A stretch of 64,000 nt of DNA, taken from positions 62,001-126,000 of the forward strand of contig JAXQJY010000029.1 of NCBI GenBank assembly GCA_037042185.1. The letters run 5' to 3'. The position numbers and the translations under genes were made by a program. Position 1 is the stretch's first letter, and every line of letters starts with the position of its first letter. Shown in pieces: positions 22,240 through 34,048 of the stretch. This DNA comes from Sordariomycetes sp. S80-01Y (taxonomy: Eukaryota; Ascomycota; Sordariomycetes). The notes beneath the pieces were generated by a model. That model was not told the origin of the DNA. It made no database searches and saw only the letters and a list, made by a program, of their open reading frames with translations.

Positions 22240-23053
22240 ATGAGCTACGACGACAAATCTTATTTCCGCAGCTATGACCAAGCTATATCCCTATACACGG
22301 CTCCACTTATGTATCAAAGAAGGTACCTCGGGCTCAAAAGGCCTATCGACGTGTTTGGTCATTGGGCAATCTGCATAGCAGGTCACTGCTATGAGCTGAC
22401 CAGGAACCGAAACCCGGTCCCAAAAGACAAGAAAGAAAAGAAGCTCTTCCAAAAATACATTGTCAACTGCGAGTCGGAGGAGTCTTGGTTGCACAAGAAA
22501 AGACATGAGGACCCCCCTCGAGAGCCCTATAAGCATGACGAGCCCCTGGGATACACAGCTCAGAACTTTCCCCCAAAAGTCATCGAATATATCGGTAAGC
22601 CTTCTCACACATACTGCACAAGCTCTTCTGGCTGACGATGGGGAAACAGCTCGTTTGATCTGGGCGACATCCCTCCAAAGCAAATACGTTGCCGACGAGA
22701 ACAATTGCCAAGTCTTCATCCGCCTCCTCGTCGAGCTCGTCGGGGACGCCGAGACCAAAGTCAAGTTCCCGGCTTCGTTCGACAAGTGGGTAAAAGGGGC
22801 CGGCATCTCTCGGGACGCGACAGCTCTGATATTCACCGCCGGCGCAGCAACGGTGGCAGCTGGGGCCACCTTGGTGGCGGCACCAGTCGACCCCACGGGC
22901 ACTGCGGCGGCTGGCTTTGCACTATCCGCTACAACCGTACTTAGGACGAGTACGCAGCTGATGACGGATCGTTATACGAAGGAGAAGTTCATCAAGAAGG
23001 CCCAGCAAGAGTTGCGGACCCGGCTTGTGCAGGAACGAGTTCTTACATGCTGA
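22240..23053 (+). CDS. Predicted permuted papain-fold (LRAT-like) protein with hydrophobic tail
   Basis: 252-residue protein from exons 22240-22594 and 22650-23053 (GTAAGC donor, GCTGACG branch point). No family is recognised with certainty. H41 in GHWAICIAG followed by HCYELTR, and C138 in ENNCQVFIRLLVELV, match the order His then Asn-Cys of LRAT/PPPDE-type circularly permuted papain folds. A short helix (LIWATSLQSKY) precedes the Cys. C-terminal residues about 160-215 are Ala/Gly-rich and hydrophobic (ALIFTAGAATVAAGATLVAA, then a second run), suggesting membrane insertion. A charged tail (RYTKEKFIKKAQQELRTRLV) follows. If the motif reading is right, it would be a thiol acyltransferase or peptidase acting at a membrane. 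No signal peptide. Confidence 0.7.
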
Positions 23054-23618
23054 TTTTGGATGTTGCGAATTGGTCAAAAGAGGATTGCTATTACGTGCTT
23101 GAAAAGCGAGGAGTTCGGACAAATAATGTTATTGGCTGGAAAGGGAGTACCGGGGGGTTTATGAAATTTCAACACCACCGTTCTTAATACTAAGCTGAGC
23201 AGTTCTTGTAAGAGGCGCCGTGAAATGCACCTATCTACCCTGCACCCTCTCAATGAACCGTCTTTAGATTCCGCCTAAGACCGTGTAAGCCTTATTTGTT
23301 TGCTCGAAGGTACAACCACAATTAAGTGTCTGTCGTGCTCGCTGTAGTTTTCCAAGACTTGTTTTGCCTAGTGTTCTGTGATTTCGTAAGCACCGCTGTA
23401 CTATGGTTTGGGGTGGTAACGTTGCTGAAGCTCTGTAACGTCGCAGGACACAGTTCCAGGCAACTTGCAAACATGATTTGCGCGTCATTATATAAGAACA
23501 ATTGATTGGCGACGATTTTCTAGTCTATTTATGCAGTGCTTTGGGGCGCTAAACTATATAGAAGAAGGACTGAAGCTGAGAAGCGAAATAGAACCTTGTC
23601 GCGTTAGCACAGGTTTGT
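23054..23618. other. Intergenic region between convergent genes
   Basis: AT-richer, about 0.55 kb. It should hold the two facing transcript ends. Nothing coding seen. Confidence 0.5.
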
Positions 23619-25489
23619 TTATGACGACTTCGGTGGCCTCGGCACACACCCTGGTCCATCGCCCGGTGGCTTTCCCGGACCATCATCTCCTTTGGCGCGA
23701 CACATTCTCCCGTCATTCTCAACGGTCCATACCTCGCTACCGACACCCGTCTCGACATACCACAGGTCCTTGGGGTCGTGCTTCTTCTTGATCTTGAGCA
23801 GGTCTGGGTAGTTAACGCCGTAGAATTCCTCCTGGTAGTTGGTCTGCTGGAAATCAGCCTCGTTCATGTACGCGCCAGCGCCAGGTGTCGCGGCCTCGAT
23901 GATGGGCTGGATCTCCTCGGTCATGCGGTTCTGCTCCGCGACCATGTCCTCGAAGGGCACGTCGAAGCTCCATGGAAGCGTGAGCGAAGCCTGGACGATA
24001 GACGTGCGCCATTGCGGGAGCACGGCATTGGCACTGTCCTTGCCGAACTTGGAAACGTTGGTTCCTACGCCGATAAAGGTCACACCCGCCTTGGCCAGCT
24101 TCCGCGCCGTGGGACCAAAGTCTGGCAGCGCGTCACGAGGGATCAGTCGACCGCCGAAGAGCTGCGTGCCGACTTGAATGTTTCCAGCCGGCAGCGGACC
24201 CCAATAGTTGTCGAAATGCTTGTGGTAGCTGGAGAACTCGGTGAGAGTGGGCTCGAACTGGATTCCAAGCGCGTTGACAGCAGAGGTGAAAGGCTTGAGA
24301 ATCTCCTTCGCCTCTTCCTTGGTCTTTCCGTAGGCGGTCATGGCTGGGACCTGCAAGAAGCCTTCGCCGAAGAAGTAGATGATCATGACACCTGCATCAA
24401 CAATGTCGGGCAGGGCGGCGTGGAAGGCATCGATGACCTCGTATATCTTCTCTGTGTCATTTTCGGGTGCCTGGACTGCAAAGGTCGCGCCGGCAACAGT
24501 AGCATCAGGGTGTGCCCGGACGGTCATGGATACGACAACGCCAAAGGTACCAGGACCTCCGCCGCTCAGCGCCCAGTACAGCTCCTGGTTCTCGGTGCGC
24601 GACGCTGTCACGAGCTTCCCCTTGGCTGTGACGACCTCGAAGGACAGGGTGTTGTCGGCTGCGAGACCGAATGAAGTGCAAAGGGCTGAGTGACCACCAC
24701 CTTGCGTGTAGCCTCCAGCAAGACCAACGCTCGGGCATTCTCCAGTCACCACCACGAGCCCTTCCTTCTCAGCGGCTGCAAGCGCCTCAAAACCCTGGAC
24801 ACCGGCTCCAACCTTGAGAGCCTTCCCTTGGTAATGCTCGTCATCCCAGTCGATAACCTTGGTATCCTTGAGATGATGGGTCCAGATGGCCAGGCCACCA
24901 GCACCTGTTGAGCGACCATTGTAGTCGTGGCCGGTGTTGCGGATCACGAGACGAATGTTGTGTTTGTCGGCAAACTTGATGGTTTCCTTGATGTCCTTTT
25001 CATCCTCGACTGCGACGGCATAGGAGACATAGTTGCCGAGCGTACACGGTTTGGAAACAGGCTCGAAGGGGTCGCAAGACTCATTGGCGAAGAGGGGAGC
25101 CATGACTGAGGACGAAGATTCGGTGCTGCAATGGTCAGAGATGAGTTTCTCATAGCTTTTGCTCCTTCCCATCATATCACTTACTGAATGCTCGAGAACA
25201 GCCACTCGTCCTTCAGCTCCTGGCACTTGGCCTCATCGTAAGCGTCGCCGTGGCAGGGCTGACCTAATGGCACAGTAGCCTGAAGACGCCCGCCGACCTT
25301 CTTATCCAACTTCTCCCATTCCTTGTCGCTGGGCCAGCACTTATCGCTGGGCAGGCATTTGCAATCGTCCTTGGGGCCACCAGGCGGCAGAAGGGCGTCT
25401 GCAACGGACTCGCTGGCAGCAGCGATGCCGGCGTTGCCGAGCACGAGCAGTTGACAGAGCGTTGAGATTCTCATGATGGCATGCCTCAT
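23619..25489 (-). CDS. Secreted FAD-linked oxidase, BBE-like (bicovalent flavin)
   Basis: 603-residue protein from exons 25489-25185 and 25125-23619 (59-bp intron). A signal peptide is followed by a short Cys-containing N-terminal segment (CKCLPSDKCW) common in this fungal subfamily. The FAD_binding_4 domain carries H168 in RNTGHDYNGRS and C232 in GECPSVG, the two positions used for bicovalent FAD in berberine-bridge and glucooligosaccharide oxidases. A C-terminal BBE segment (NYPDLLKIKKKHDPKDLWY) leads to a Pro/Gly-rich tail. Relatives oxidise sugars, alkaloids or polyketides with O2; the substrate is unknown. An internal ATG at 25474 is an alternative start that also leaves a signal peptide. 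Confidence 0.9.
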
Positions 25490-27656
25490 CGTCACGATCA
25501 ATTCCTGCGACAAGAGAGAACAGTGACGACGGCTCAAGGAAAATGAGGGCAGAGCTCCTTAAAGAGGATGCCGATTTGCCTTCACGAAAGTCGTTGACCC
25601 TCTCAATTGGGGCCGAGCTGCACCTCTGCGCCAATGACCGCTGGCGAGTCCCTCGTGGGACATGCAAGGCATCTCCACAAAGGATGAGACCATGTTTGCC
25701 ATCTTGTGTGTGCAGGTAGGCCATGGCCTGTCGATTAATCATGCGCAGGAGAATAAGCCACGAGGCACGAGTCGTGCGCTGTTTTGGTAGTTCCGTCTTC
25801 GCGAAAAGCAGTAATCCGTAGCTCCTGTTCGTCTCGAGAAAGAGAAGCAGCGCTGCTGTGACGACCATACAGGACCAACAGGCCGGGTCTCATACCAGTG
25901 AGTGGCGTGAAGCTCCCTTGTCCGCAAGGTAAATGTTTGACCAAATAGCTTTCTTGGCGAGCGTGACTTCCAGAACTTGATCATAATCAACTCAGTAGTA
26001 GCCCAACACCTAAGGTGTCGACTGATACAGACACTGCTTCCATACCTCTGGTCTTCGACACTCACAGCTTGGAGAGTGAGATACATGCCTGTGGCGCTTT
26101 TGGGCCGCCATGGGCCTTTGAGCTGGTGCGCGGAGACAGCGGGGACAGATTGCGAGCTTGTTACCAGGCAAGGTTTAGTTCTTGGAAGCGCTTCACTCTC
26201 GAGTGCCCGGGTCTCCCACTTGTGCCAACCCAGGTGCAACACAAATCTCTAATGAAATTGCATTCACTTAGTCGGAGCCTTCGCTCCCTCGAGGAGCAGC
26301 GTGGTGCGAGGCTTATGCAAGGCAAAGGAGGCAACATGCCTCGTAGACTCTGGCTCATCTTGGAGCCTGTTGATCCAAGTTCGAAGGAATCCTTAGCGCT
26401 GCTCAAATGCATGGCGCCAGGAGGTTCCAAGAAGGAGTTCGGGGTTAGTGCCGGGACGAGTGGGTTTCCGGTGCCAAGTTTAACGGCTGGAGCACCGGAA
26501 GACCCGGTTAGAAGCCCGGAATGGATATGATCGACAATGGTTGGAGGGGTCGGGTCTCTGGTCTGGAGACGGCTCCCGCAACGGTTGGACTAAACAACGA
26601 TCCCCAAGCACTTGAAGCGTTTGCGAGCGGTTGTTTGGCTTTGCTCGCGGCGGAGCTCTGTGAACTGACAGCCTGGAGCTGTGCGCAGAGGAATCTGAGA
26701 CCTAATAACAACTCATGATCCTACGCTGCAGGCCCGCACGGATCCAAGACGCTGGCTCCGACGAGTGCGAATGGCCCGATGCAACCGCGGCACGAGTGGC
26801 GATCCGGAGACTTAGCTGCCTGAAAGGGCTTCCTTCGGTGTATCTAAGAGAAGTGCGAAATGACGGAGGCACCACAATTCAGGTCTACCGTAGAGGCATA
26901 TCGACGAAGAAACGTGCCTGAAGATTGCAGAGGCTAGTCTAGAAAAACAGCAGTGTGGCTTCACCTGGCTTTCGAAGTAGCGCAGAGTGCACTCGGATAG
27001 GGAACGCGTACGACCTTGCCTCTGCCGCCACCACACGTGTTTTGATCGGCAAAGTTGCACATTTTGGCAAACGTAAGACGTTTGTGATTGTCTCGCCGAC
27101 AGCCAGTTCTGAGGTTCGGCCCTGCGTCGCCCCAGGATCAACATGGCTGTCGAGGCCAAGGCGGTCATGACGCCGCCCCCTGCAACGCCTGACCGGCATG
27201 AAGAAAATGCTCACAAATGACATGTTCTCATGTACCTGGTAGCATTTTGAGAAATGGAAAGTAATGCGATGGGCGGAAATCCACGGCCAAGGACGCCAGC
27301 GTCACAACGGACGTGCAGTAGCGAGTACGCACCAGTTACGCAGCGCAGCCTCCGACGGCACATCCCTTCTCAGGAACAGCAGGTGGCCGCCTTCAGTAAC
27401 GGCATTGACCCCTAATGTTGCATTTTTAGGTCGTGCACTGATCCGTCGCAGGTGAGCCGTGTCGATCGAGCAGCCTGGTCCCCAGGACTCAATCAGCATC
27501 TGACCATGTACGTACAGGTGATATATTGGGGCTGGCCTCCACCGTTGCCGTTCCCACAAGAGCCTGCCTCATTCCTCTGTTGCTGCTTCTGCACCGACTC
27601 GAGGCTGTGTACGAGATTCATCAGTTCATGGACTGTACGTGATACTGTTCGGCACA
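25490..27656. other. Long intergenic region
   Basis: About 2.2 kb between the FAD oxidase and the rhodopsin-like gene. Several stop-free stretches exist (the longest about 0.5 kb near 26015-26530), but none gives protein-like composition or splice support. No repeat or mobile element recognised. Confidence 0.45.
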
Positions 27657-28976
27657 ATGGGCTGGGTCTTCAACACACCCGATGACACACCGACCTACGG
27701 GTTGACCTTGGTGTCCATCGGCATGGTCATGACAGGTCTCGCCCTCGTTACAGTCTTGCTGCGGCTCTATGTCCGTCTCGTCATGATCAAAGCCACGGGA
27801 TGGGATGATTGGGTCATCATCGTCGCGTGGCTCGGAGCCGCAGGTTACACGATTGCGATGACCATTCGTGAGCACCCCCTTGCAGAAGCCACATACTCTG
27901 GAGGCTAACCTACCAGAAACGCGGTGGGGTCTGGGACTCATAAGTTTGGACGACATGCCGGATGAGAACCTATTCAACTTCGGCCTCGTGCAATATATTG
28001 GAGCCGCCTTGTACGTCACTTTCGTCACGCCGGTCTCGCCGGGACTGACAGCAGCAGCTATGTCGTTGGTATCTGGGGTTTCAAAGCAAGCTTATTGCTT
28101 TCGTACATGCGCTTCATGCCAAAGGGGTTCTACCACATCATGACGATAACCATTGGTGCGATCATCACTGTCGGACATATTGCCTTCTTATGCGTGTTCC
28201 TCTTCATGTGCACACCGGTGAGTGCTACGTGCAACGCGAAGAAAGGATATCGTTGCTAACATGCGACAGATTTCCAAGCAATGGGACCCGGCTGTAACAG
28301 ATGGGCACTGCGCTGACCAAGTACCCTTTTACTTGACATTCTCAGCCCTGACTATTGTATTCGATGTTGCTGTGTAAGTCGTGTAGCCCTTCGACGCACT
28401 CCATACTAACCGACGTCGTGTAGCCTCTTCCTGCCCTTCCCTGTCCTTCTCAAGTCAAAAATACAGAAGCGCAAGAAAGTCGTCCTGCTCGGCCTCTTCA
28501 CTCTCGGCATCTTCGTTACGGTTATTCAATCGATCCGAATCCAGACCATAAAGAACCTGTCGAACTATCTCGACAGCGCAAAATCCATCATTTGGTCCAT
28601 CGTCGAGAACGACATCGGGATTATAATCTGCAACATCCCCACCCTGGCGCCTCTGGTTAAATACTTCTCCGAGAAAACGCGAAGCGGAACTACGAGCCAC
28701 TCGAGGAAAGCCGACTCCCGTTATGCGATGCAGACTTGGCGCAGTACGCGCAGCGGAATGCGGCCCTTGGGGAGCGGCATTGACAAAGACGGGGATGTCA
28801 CTGGGTCGAGAGCGATGGCAACGCGAGCCGGGGACGACAACAGCACTGATAACATCCTGGAGCCAGCGGGGATCGTCAAGACGACTGATGTGGTGGTCAC
28901 AAGGTATCAGGCTAAGTCGAACGGGGATTTGGAGTCATTGGCTGATTCAGGGGTTGGACGGAGCGATCACTACTAA
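27657..28976 (+). CDS. Fungal rhodopsin-domain (PTH11-related) membrane protein
   Basis: 373-residue seven-helix protein from exons 27657-27867, 27917-28010, 28058-28217, 28270-28373 and 28424-28976; all four introns keep frame. N-terminal TM1 (TLVSIGMVMTGLALVTVLLR) and the following LVMIKATGWDDWVIIVAWL block are the hallmark of the fungal integral-membrane/rhodopsin domain family. Later features are YVVGIWGFKASLLLSYMRF, an extracellular WDPAVTDGHC segment and SAKSIIWSIVENDIGIIICN. A Ser/Thr-rich cytosolic tail of about 100 residues follows. Some members (for example Pth11) act in surface sensing; the ligand here is unknown. The start ATG is in good context; an ATG further upstream is possible. 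Confidence 0.87.
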
Positions 28977-29625
28977 GTAGCCGTCGCCGAACGACTCCAA
29001 CTCGAGGATAGTGTCACGATTTACAACTTTGTTCTTCATTTCCCCTACCGTTTTCCCTCGCAATTTCTATGTCCATATCAATGGTCTGCACGGGACGCCC
29101 AGATATTGATGATGCATGCAGCTCGGGCGACAATGCAGCCCAGGCGTGACAGCGGCACGCATTCTCTTGACAGCTCAACTGTGAACCAATCCTCGCAAGG
29201 CTGCATGTCCCTCGCTCGTCCCAACCTCAGTCGAACCAGATCTGCCGAGTGACCTCTCAGCCAAAGACGTTGAGTCCGTATGAGCTGAGCGCTGAGTGGA
29301 TACTGACAACTGTCGCCTGCAGGAATCCTGCAGACGATGCGATCATGGTGCCACGCACCGTGGAGAGGGGTTCGACCGGCCTGCTGGCGAAGCCAATATG
29401 GGCTGGTCTCCTGGTCCAATCTTACTGATGGTATTTGAAGCGGAAGAAGCGGTCTGTGGGTTGATAAGCAGCCGAGAGGTGAGGGGAAGTGAGCTCTCGG
29501 GGGACGACATGCTACGGGAGGGGAGTGTGTGAACCTTTACGTAGGCGATATAATGCGTGACATCCTTCGTCCGTCGAGCTGAGGGACAGAAGCCTGAATC
29601 TCACTGCCCCAAGCTTTTCCATATC
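28977..29625. other. Intergenic region upstream of P450
   Basis: About 0.65 kb. No coding frame recognised. It should hold the P450 promoter. Confidence 0.5.
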
Positions 29626-31325
29626 ATGGCATACTCAATCGGCGCCTCCCTCGCCGCATCAGCGGTAGCTGGAGTCGCATTCCTCGTTTTCCTCGTCGCA
29701 CGCTATCTGCTCCAGACACGACGCCCAGCAAACTTCCCACCCGGGCCACCCACCAAGCTTGGCCTGGGCAATCTGCACCAGGTACCACATGAGAAGCCCT
29801 TCCTCAAGTTCCACGAATGGTCCAAGCAGTATGGCGACATCATAGGTCTCAAAATGGGGCCCAAGAACTTCGTCGTGCTTTGCAACCCCCGGCATGCCCG
29901 CGAGCTCTTCGCTAAACGCGGCAATAAGTACAGCGGCAGACCGTACTCTGCGGTCCCCATGGAACATGTAGTCCAGCCGCCGGATAAGCACTTGCTATTC
30001 TTGCCGTATGATGGCTTCATGAAGAGGTGGCGCAGCGCGGTGAGAAATATTCTGAGTCCCGAAGGGGTCGCCAAGCTCGGCCCGCTGCAGTCTGCTCTTG
30101 GTGATCGTCTTACCTATGACCTGCTCCGAGATTCAACTTCATGGAAGAACTCTATCCGACGATGGGGTCTCGAGACTCCAATGCTGTCGAGTCCGTATCC
30201 CCCTCACGAAAATTGAAAAGCGGCGTTGACAAGATATAGTTGCTGGCCAGCGACTGGAGGACTACGGTCCAGGGTTTGCCGATCGGTATATGAGCGTTCA
30301 GCATGAGTGGTAAGATAGCCCCTCCTGCTCAAGTTGCAAGGACCGTACTGAGAGCCGTCAGGATGTACATTCTCGAGCCGAGCAACACGCCCCCGGTCGA
30401 GATCTTCCCTTTCCTGGCATATGTCCCCAGCTTCCTAGCCGCATGGAAGAGGCGTGCTGCGCGCGTCCGCAAGGGCATGTACGATGTGTACTTTCGAACG
30501 CTTGAGGCCGCCAAACACAGACACGCAAACGGGGAGGACCGTTTCAACACCCTCTTTGCGCACCTTCTCCGTCAACGCGAGAGAGGGGACAAGGTGTCGT
30601 TCACAGATCCGCAGCTGGCTTTCATGGGCGGTGGTCTCCTTGACGGCGCCATTGATACCACGCTGTCGACATTCGAGAGTCTGATTGTATGCTTGACGGC
30701 GCACAGGGACATCTTGCATAAGGTGCAAAAAGAGGTCGATGAGGTGTGCGGCGAACGGATGCCGCATAACGAGGATATTGCAAAGCTGCCTTTCCTGAAA
30801 GCGTGCCTGATGGAAGTCTTCCGCTGGCGAGGTGCGGGTAACGTTGGACTACCTCACTGCACGACCGAAGACGACGTCTTCGAGGGGTACCATATCCCCA
30901 AAGACACCACTGTGCTGGCCTGCATCTATTCAATCCATCTCAACGAGGAGGACTACGACCAGCCCGAGGTCTTCAATCCGGATCGCTTCCTAGCCAACCC
31001 GTACGGCGTTAAGTACGAGGTTGGCGAGGATGAGGGCCGCAAGGAGACGTATGCCTTCAGCGTGGGGCGACGCATGTGTCCGGGCGACGACTTTGCGAAA
31101 ATGATCATCCTGACCTCTGCGGCGAAACTCGTCTGGGCATTTAACTTTGACACTCAGAACGGCGAGATGCCGGATCTAAGCTGGGAGACAGGATACCGAA
31201 GTGGATTGACGAATCCACCCCACGGTTTCCAGCCCAAATTGACGCCAAGGTCTGAGGAGAGAGCGAAGGCTGTGGAGGCGGCGGAGAGAAGGTCCGAAGA
31301 GTATCTGTCGACGTGGTTTGGGTGA
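29626..31325 (+). CDS. Cytochrome P450 monooxygenase
   Basis: 532-residue microsomal P450 from exons 29626-30190, 30240-30309 and 30362-31325. An N-terminal membrane anchor (VAGVAFLVFLVARYLL) is followed by the proline hinge PPGPPTKLGLGNL. The I-helix has GGLLDGAIDTT, the K-helix E363-V-F-R366, and the haem loop FSVGRRMCPG with Cys451. The middle joins as MLSIAGQRLEDYGPGFADRY then VQHEWMYILEPSNTPPVEIF, matching related fungal P450s. The first intron needs a non-consensus GTCCGT donor, otherwise two stops break the frame. Substrate unknown; the LEPSNTPPVEIFPFL block is common in secondary-metabolism P450s. No cluster partners are adjacent apart from a membrane protein. Confidence 0.88.
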
Positions 31326-34048
31326 GAGAGTGGCCTGAGCGAGGGCTTGCCGTGCCAGACTAGCGACGACATGAGATCGATGATCCGTAGACCGCTGCGT
31401 ATCGTAGACTTACCTAGTTTCTGAAGCTTGTCCGCTATGTGAAAAGCCCAGCACATTCCACTGTGGAAAAAAAGATCGTGACTCGAGTTCGGTCGACATG
31501 CTATTCTCGGCCAGATCCGAAGACGATGGCGTGGGAAGCTAAAGAGGCCCAGAGTCAGCAGATCGACATGCCTCGGCCCATCCGACAAGGCGTCGCCGTA
31601 GCCTCTGTTCGCGACAAACTTCATCATTGATTCGGTCTGGAGTGTTCGCGGTGAGTTCCGACGTCACGACGTCTGGAATTCGGTGCCCCCCAGCGCGGAC
31701 CGCCCAGTGGATTCGGTCAGAGCATGCTGTCGCGTGGCTAGCAGAGTCATTACACGAGGCAGAGAGTTCCAAGACCAGCCGTGTGGGGTAAGGGAATCGG
31801 GGGCAGCGCCACCATCTTCTCCCCCAAGCGCCACCATGCCTGGTCTGGACCGTCGACCCTCTTAGCTCCCCAGTGAGGCCGTGGAGGTCCCGTGACGAGA
31901 TGCGGAGGTCATTTCAAATCTGGTCCTCAGTGGGGAGGTTGCAGGTGAATTTCACGAGTGCCTTTGCTAATGAGACCGAGACGTGCTGAAGATTTTTCTT
32001 CGGCAGGGATCTGAGACCGAGCGAGTCGAGTGAAGACCGTCCCGCGTTGACGAGATCTGAGTCAACCCGAGAATCGGATTTCGGCACCACCAAGACAGTC
32101 TGGTTTGAGTTGGGCTATTTTTCGCGTGTTGTTTGCCAGCATCGCAACTCCAAGCGACAGTGACGCGCTGCAACGTTGTGCCGCACAGCTGCAAGCAGAG
32201 TGCGAGATTCAGGGACGCCCTCTGCTTGAGCCTCGATCAACCGAGAAGGTGCTGAAACTGTCTTCACATAGCGCGTGATCCATGTGGTAGCGAGAGTTCA
32301 GGGATCGGCGCTTCTCTACAGAGTACCCGTAGATCTAAGCTCCCTGAAGCGGTGGCATTGAGAAGAACAGCGAATGGGATCCTGTAGCACCACTTCGCCG
32401 GGACCGAGCCAACAAGCCTTCGGGTGCATCGCGAACAAACGCGCGCGCCGCGCTCTTGTCACGCACGACAGGGAGGAATGTCGGCATGGTGGCACCAGCC
32501 ATGTCCTCCTCGGACGCGCGCTTGCACGAGCCTCTCACACGTCGGCCAAATGCTCGGATCGCGCAAGTCGCTGCCAACATGAAGCAGGCGGCTGACATGA
32601 CAGCAACCGGGGCCGTCGCGGGGGGATTGAATGACACGAGTCGAGAGATCGTGTCGTTGGCGCCAAGGGCAAACGCCTTCCTCGATCCATCACTGACTCC
32701 GACTCGGTCAATTAACCTCTGAGACGATTTTAGAGCCACGAGGCCAACAGCCCCAGCGAGCCAACCCAGAGTCAAGCTTAATGCGCAACGAATCAGACGG
32801 TTGGGCGGCGGGCTGTGGAGTGCCAAAGAGGCCAGAAAAGGTGGGAAAGTATGGCCGAAAATTCACCCATTGGGGCCCCGGCACCCCCCTCGATTCCCTC
32901 ACCTTATTTCCCCAAATCACGGGGCTCTCCTTTCTGACACGACCTCGCCAAGGAGGAGCCTGCCCAGGCGCCTGGCGTCCGCTGCTGGCCTGCCTTTGTT
33001 GGCTTGCGGAGGCTTGCAGATGTGCCGGCGGGAAGCCGAGCGGAATGGCAGGGATCTGCATGTACACATGTACACGGACCTTGGGTGTAAGAAGATGTTC
33101 TCTGAACAGGACCATCCTAAGAGACATCAAGATTCGCGCCAGGAACAGTATCATCACGTGGCAGAGGACGATATGAGACAGGCCGGACGGAAACCAACTT
33201 TGCAGAGCCACGAGACGAAAAGAATGGGACTCGTCTGGTGCCATGGAGAAGAAGAGAAGCCATAACGGCCCTTCTCGGCGCTTCTCCCAGAGACCCCATC
33301 TGCCCAACGGCATGGGGTGGAGCATCGACCATCTGGCCCCCGGACATCGCCCCTCAATCCCCAAACCCCAGCGCCATCGGCCTTATTCTCTTCGCGCTCA
33401 TTTCTGCTAGGCGCTCCCCAATGGGGCTCCGCCTCTGCACGAGCAGCCCAGGGCATCGGTAATGCTAGGTTTGGTAGATCTCGCCCTTCATCGTCGCGTA
33501 CCTGATGAGTGGCCTGTGACACGCCAGGGGGGGCAACTGTTGGGTAGTATGAGCTTCACGAGAGGCGCGAGCAGGTGAGACAGCTGCTCATTCAACCAGT
33601 CCAATGAAAAGGCAGGTCCTTGATTAAAGAAATCACGGCCGAATCCAGGCTTGGCAGGATGAAGGTCCGGTGCTACTTTGACCAAACAGGGGGGGTGGTC
33701 GACGTGCAGCAGCGGCGGAAGCAACAGGGTCCTCGACCCTTCCAGTCTTTTTGCCCATCACGGACACTTGCGAACCGGAACAGACGGCCAAACTGGATGC
33801 AACAATATCGCCGACCAGCTCGGCATCCCCTTGGCGCCTCCATTGAGTCTGGACTTGGCTCGATTCACACCATCGTGGCCCACGACCCCGGGTTGACTCC
33901 TAGTCCCTGGTCGTGGCACTAGTAGTATATGAGGCTTGCCTCCCCCATTCTGTCTTGACTTTTCCCGCCTCTTCTGTCTCACACCTCTCTCCGCATTCCA
34001 GTCTTGCGCCAGTCCTCCCGAGACAAGACACTGCAACAGTCGCCCACC
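31326..34048. other. Long intergenic region upstream of hexose transporter
   Basis: About 2.7 kb. On the minus strand, 32335 to about 32800 has a stop-free frame with two hydrophobic runs (LTLGWLAGAVGLVAL and APVAVMSAACFMLAATCAI) but no usable ATG or clear upstream exon; it might be part of an unrecognised gene. A TATA-like TATATGA sits near 33923. The length fits a large regulatory region for a transporter. Confidence 0.4.

Noticed and set aside
26015-26530. Plus-strand frame of 171 codons
   Set aside because: No recognisable domain, odd composition and no splice or promoter support.
29626-31325. P450 as a pseudogene broken near 30210
   Set aside because: A 49-bp intron with a GTTGAC branch-like site and TATAG acceptor restores frame and conserved sequence, so an intact gene is more likely.
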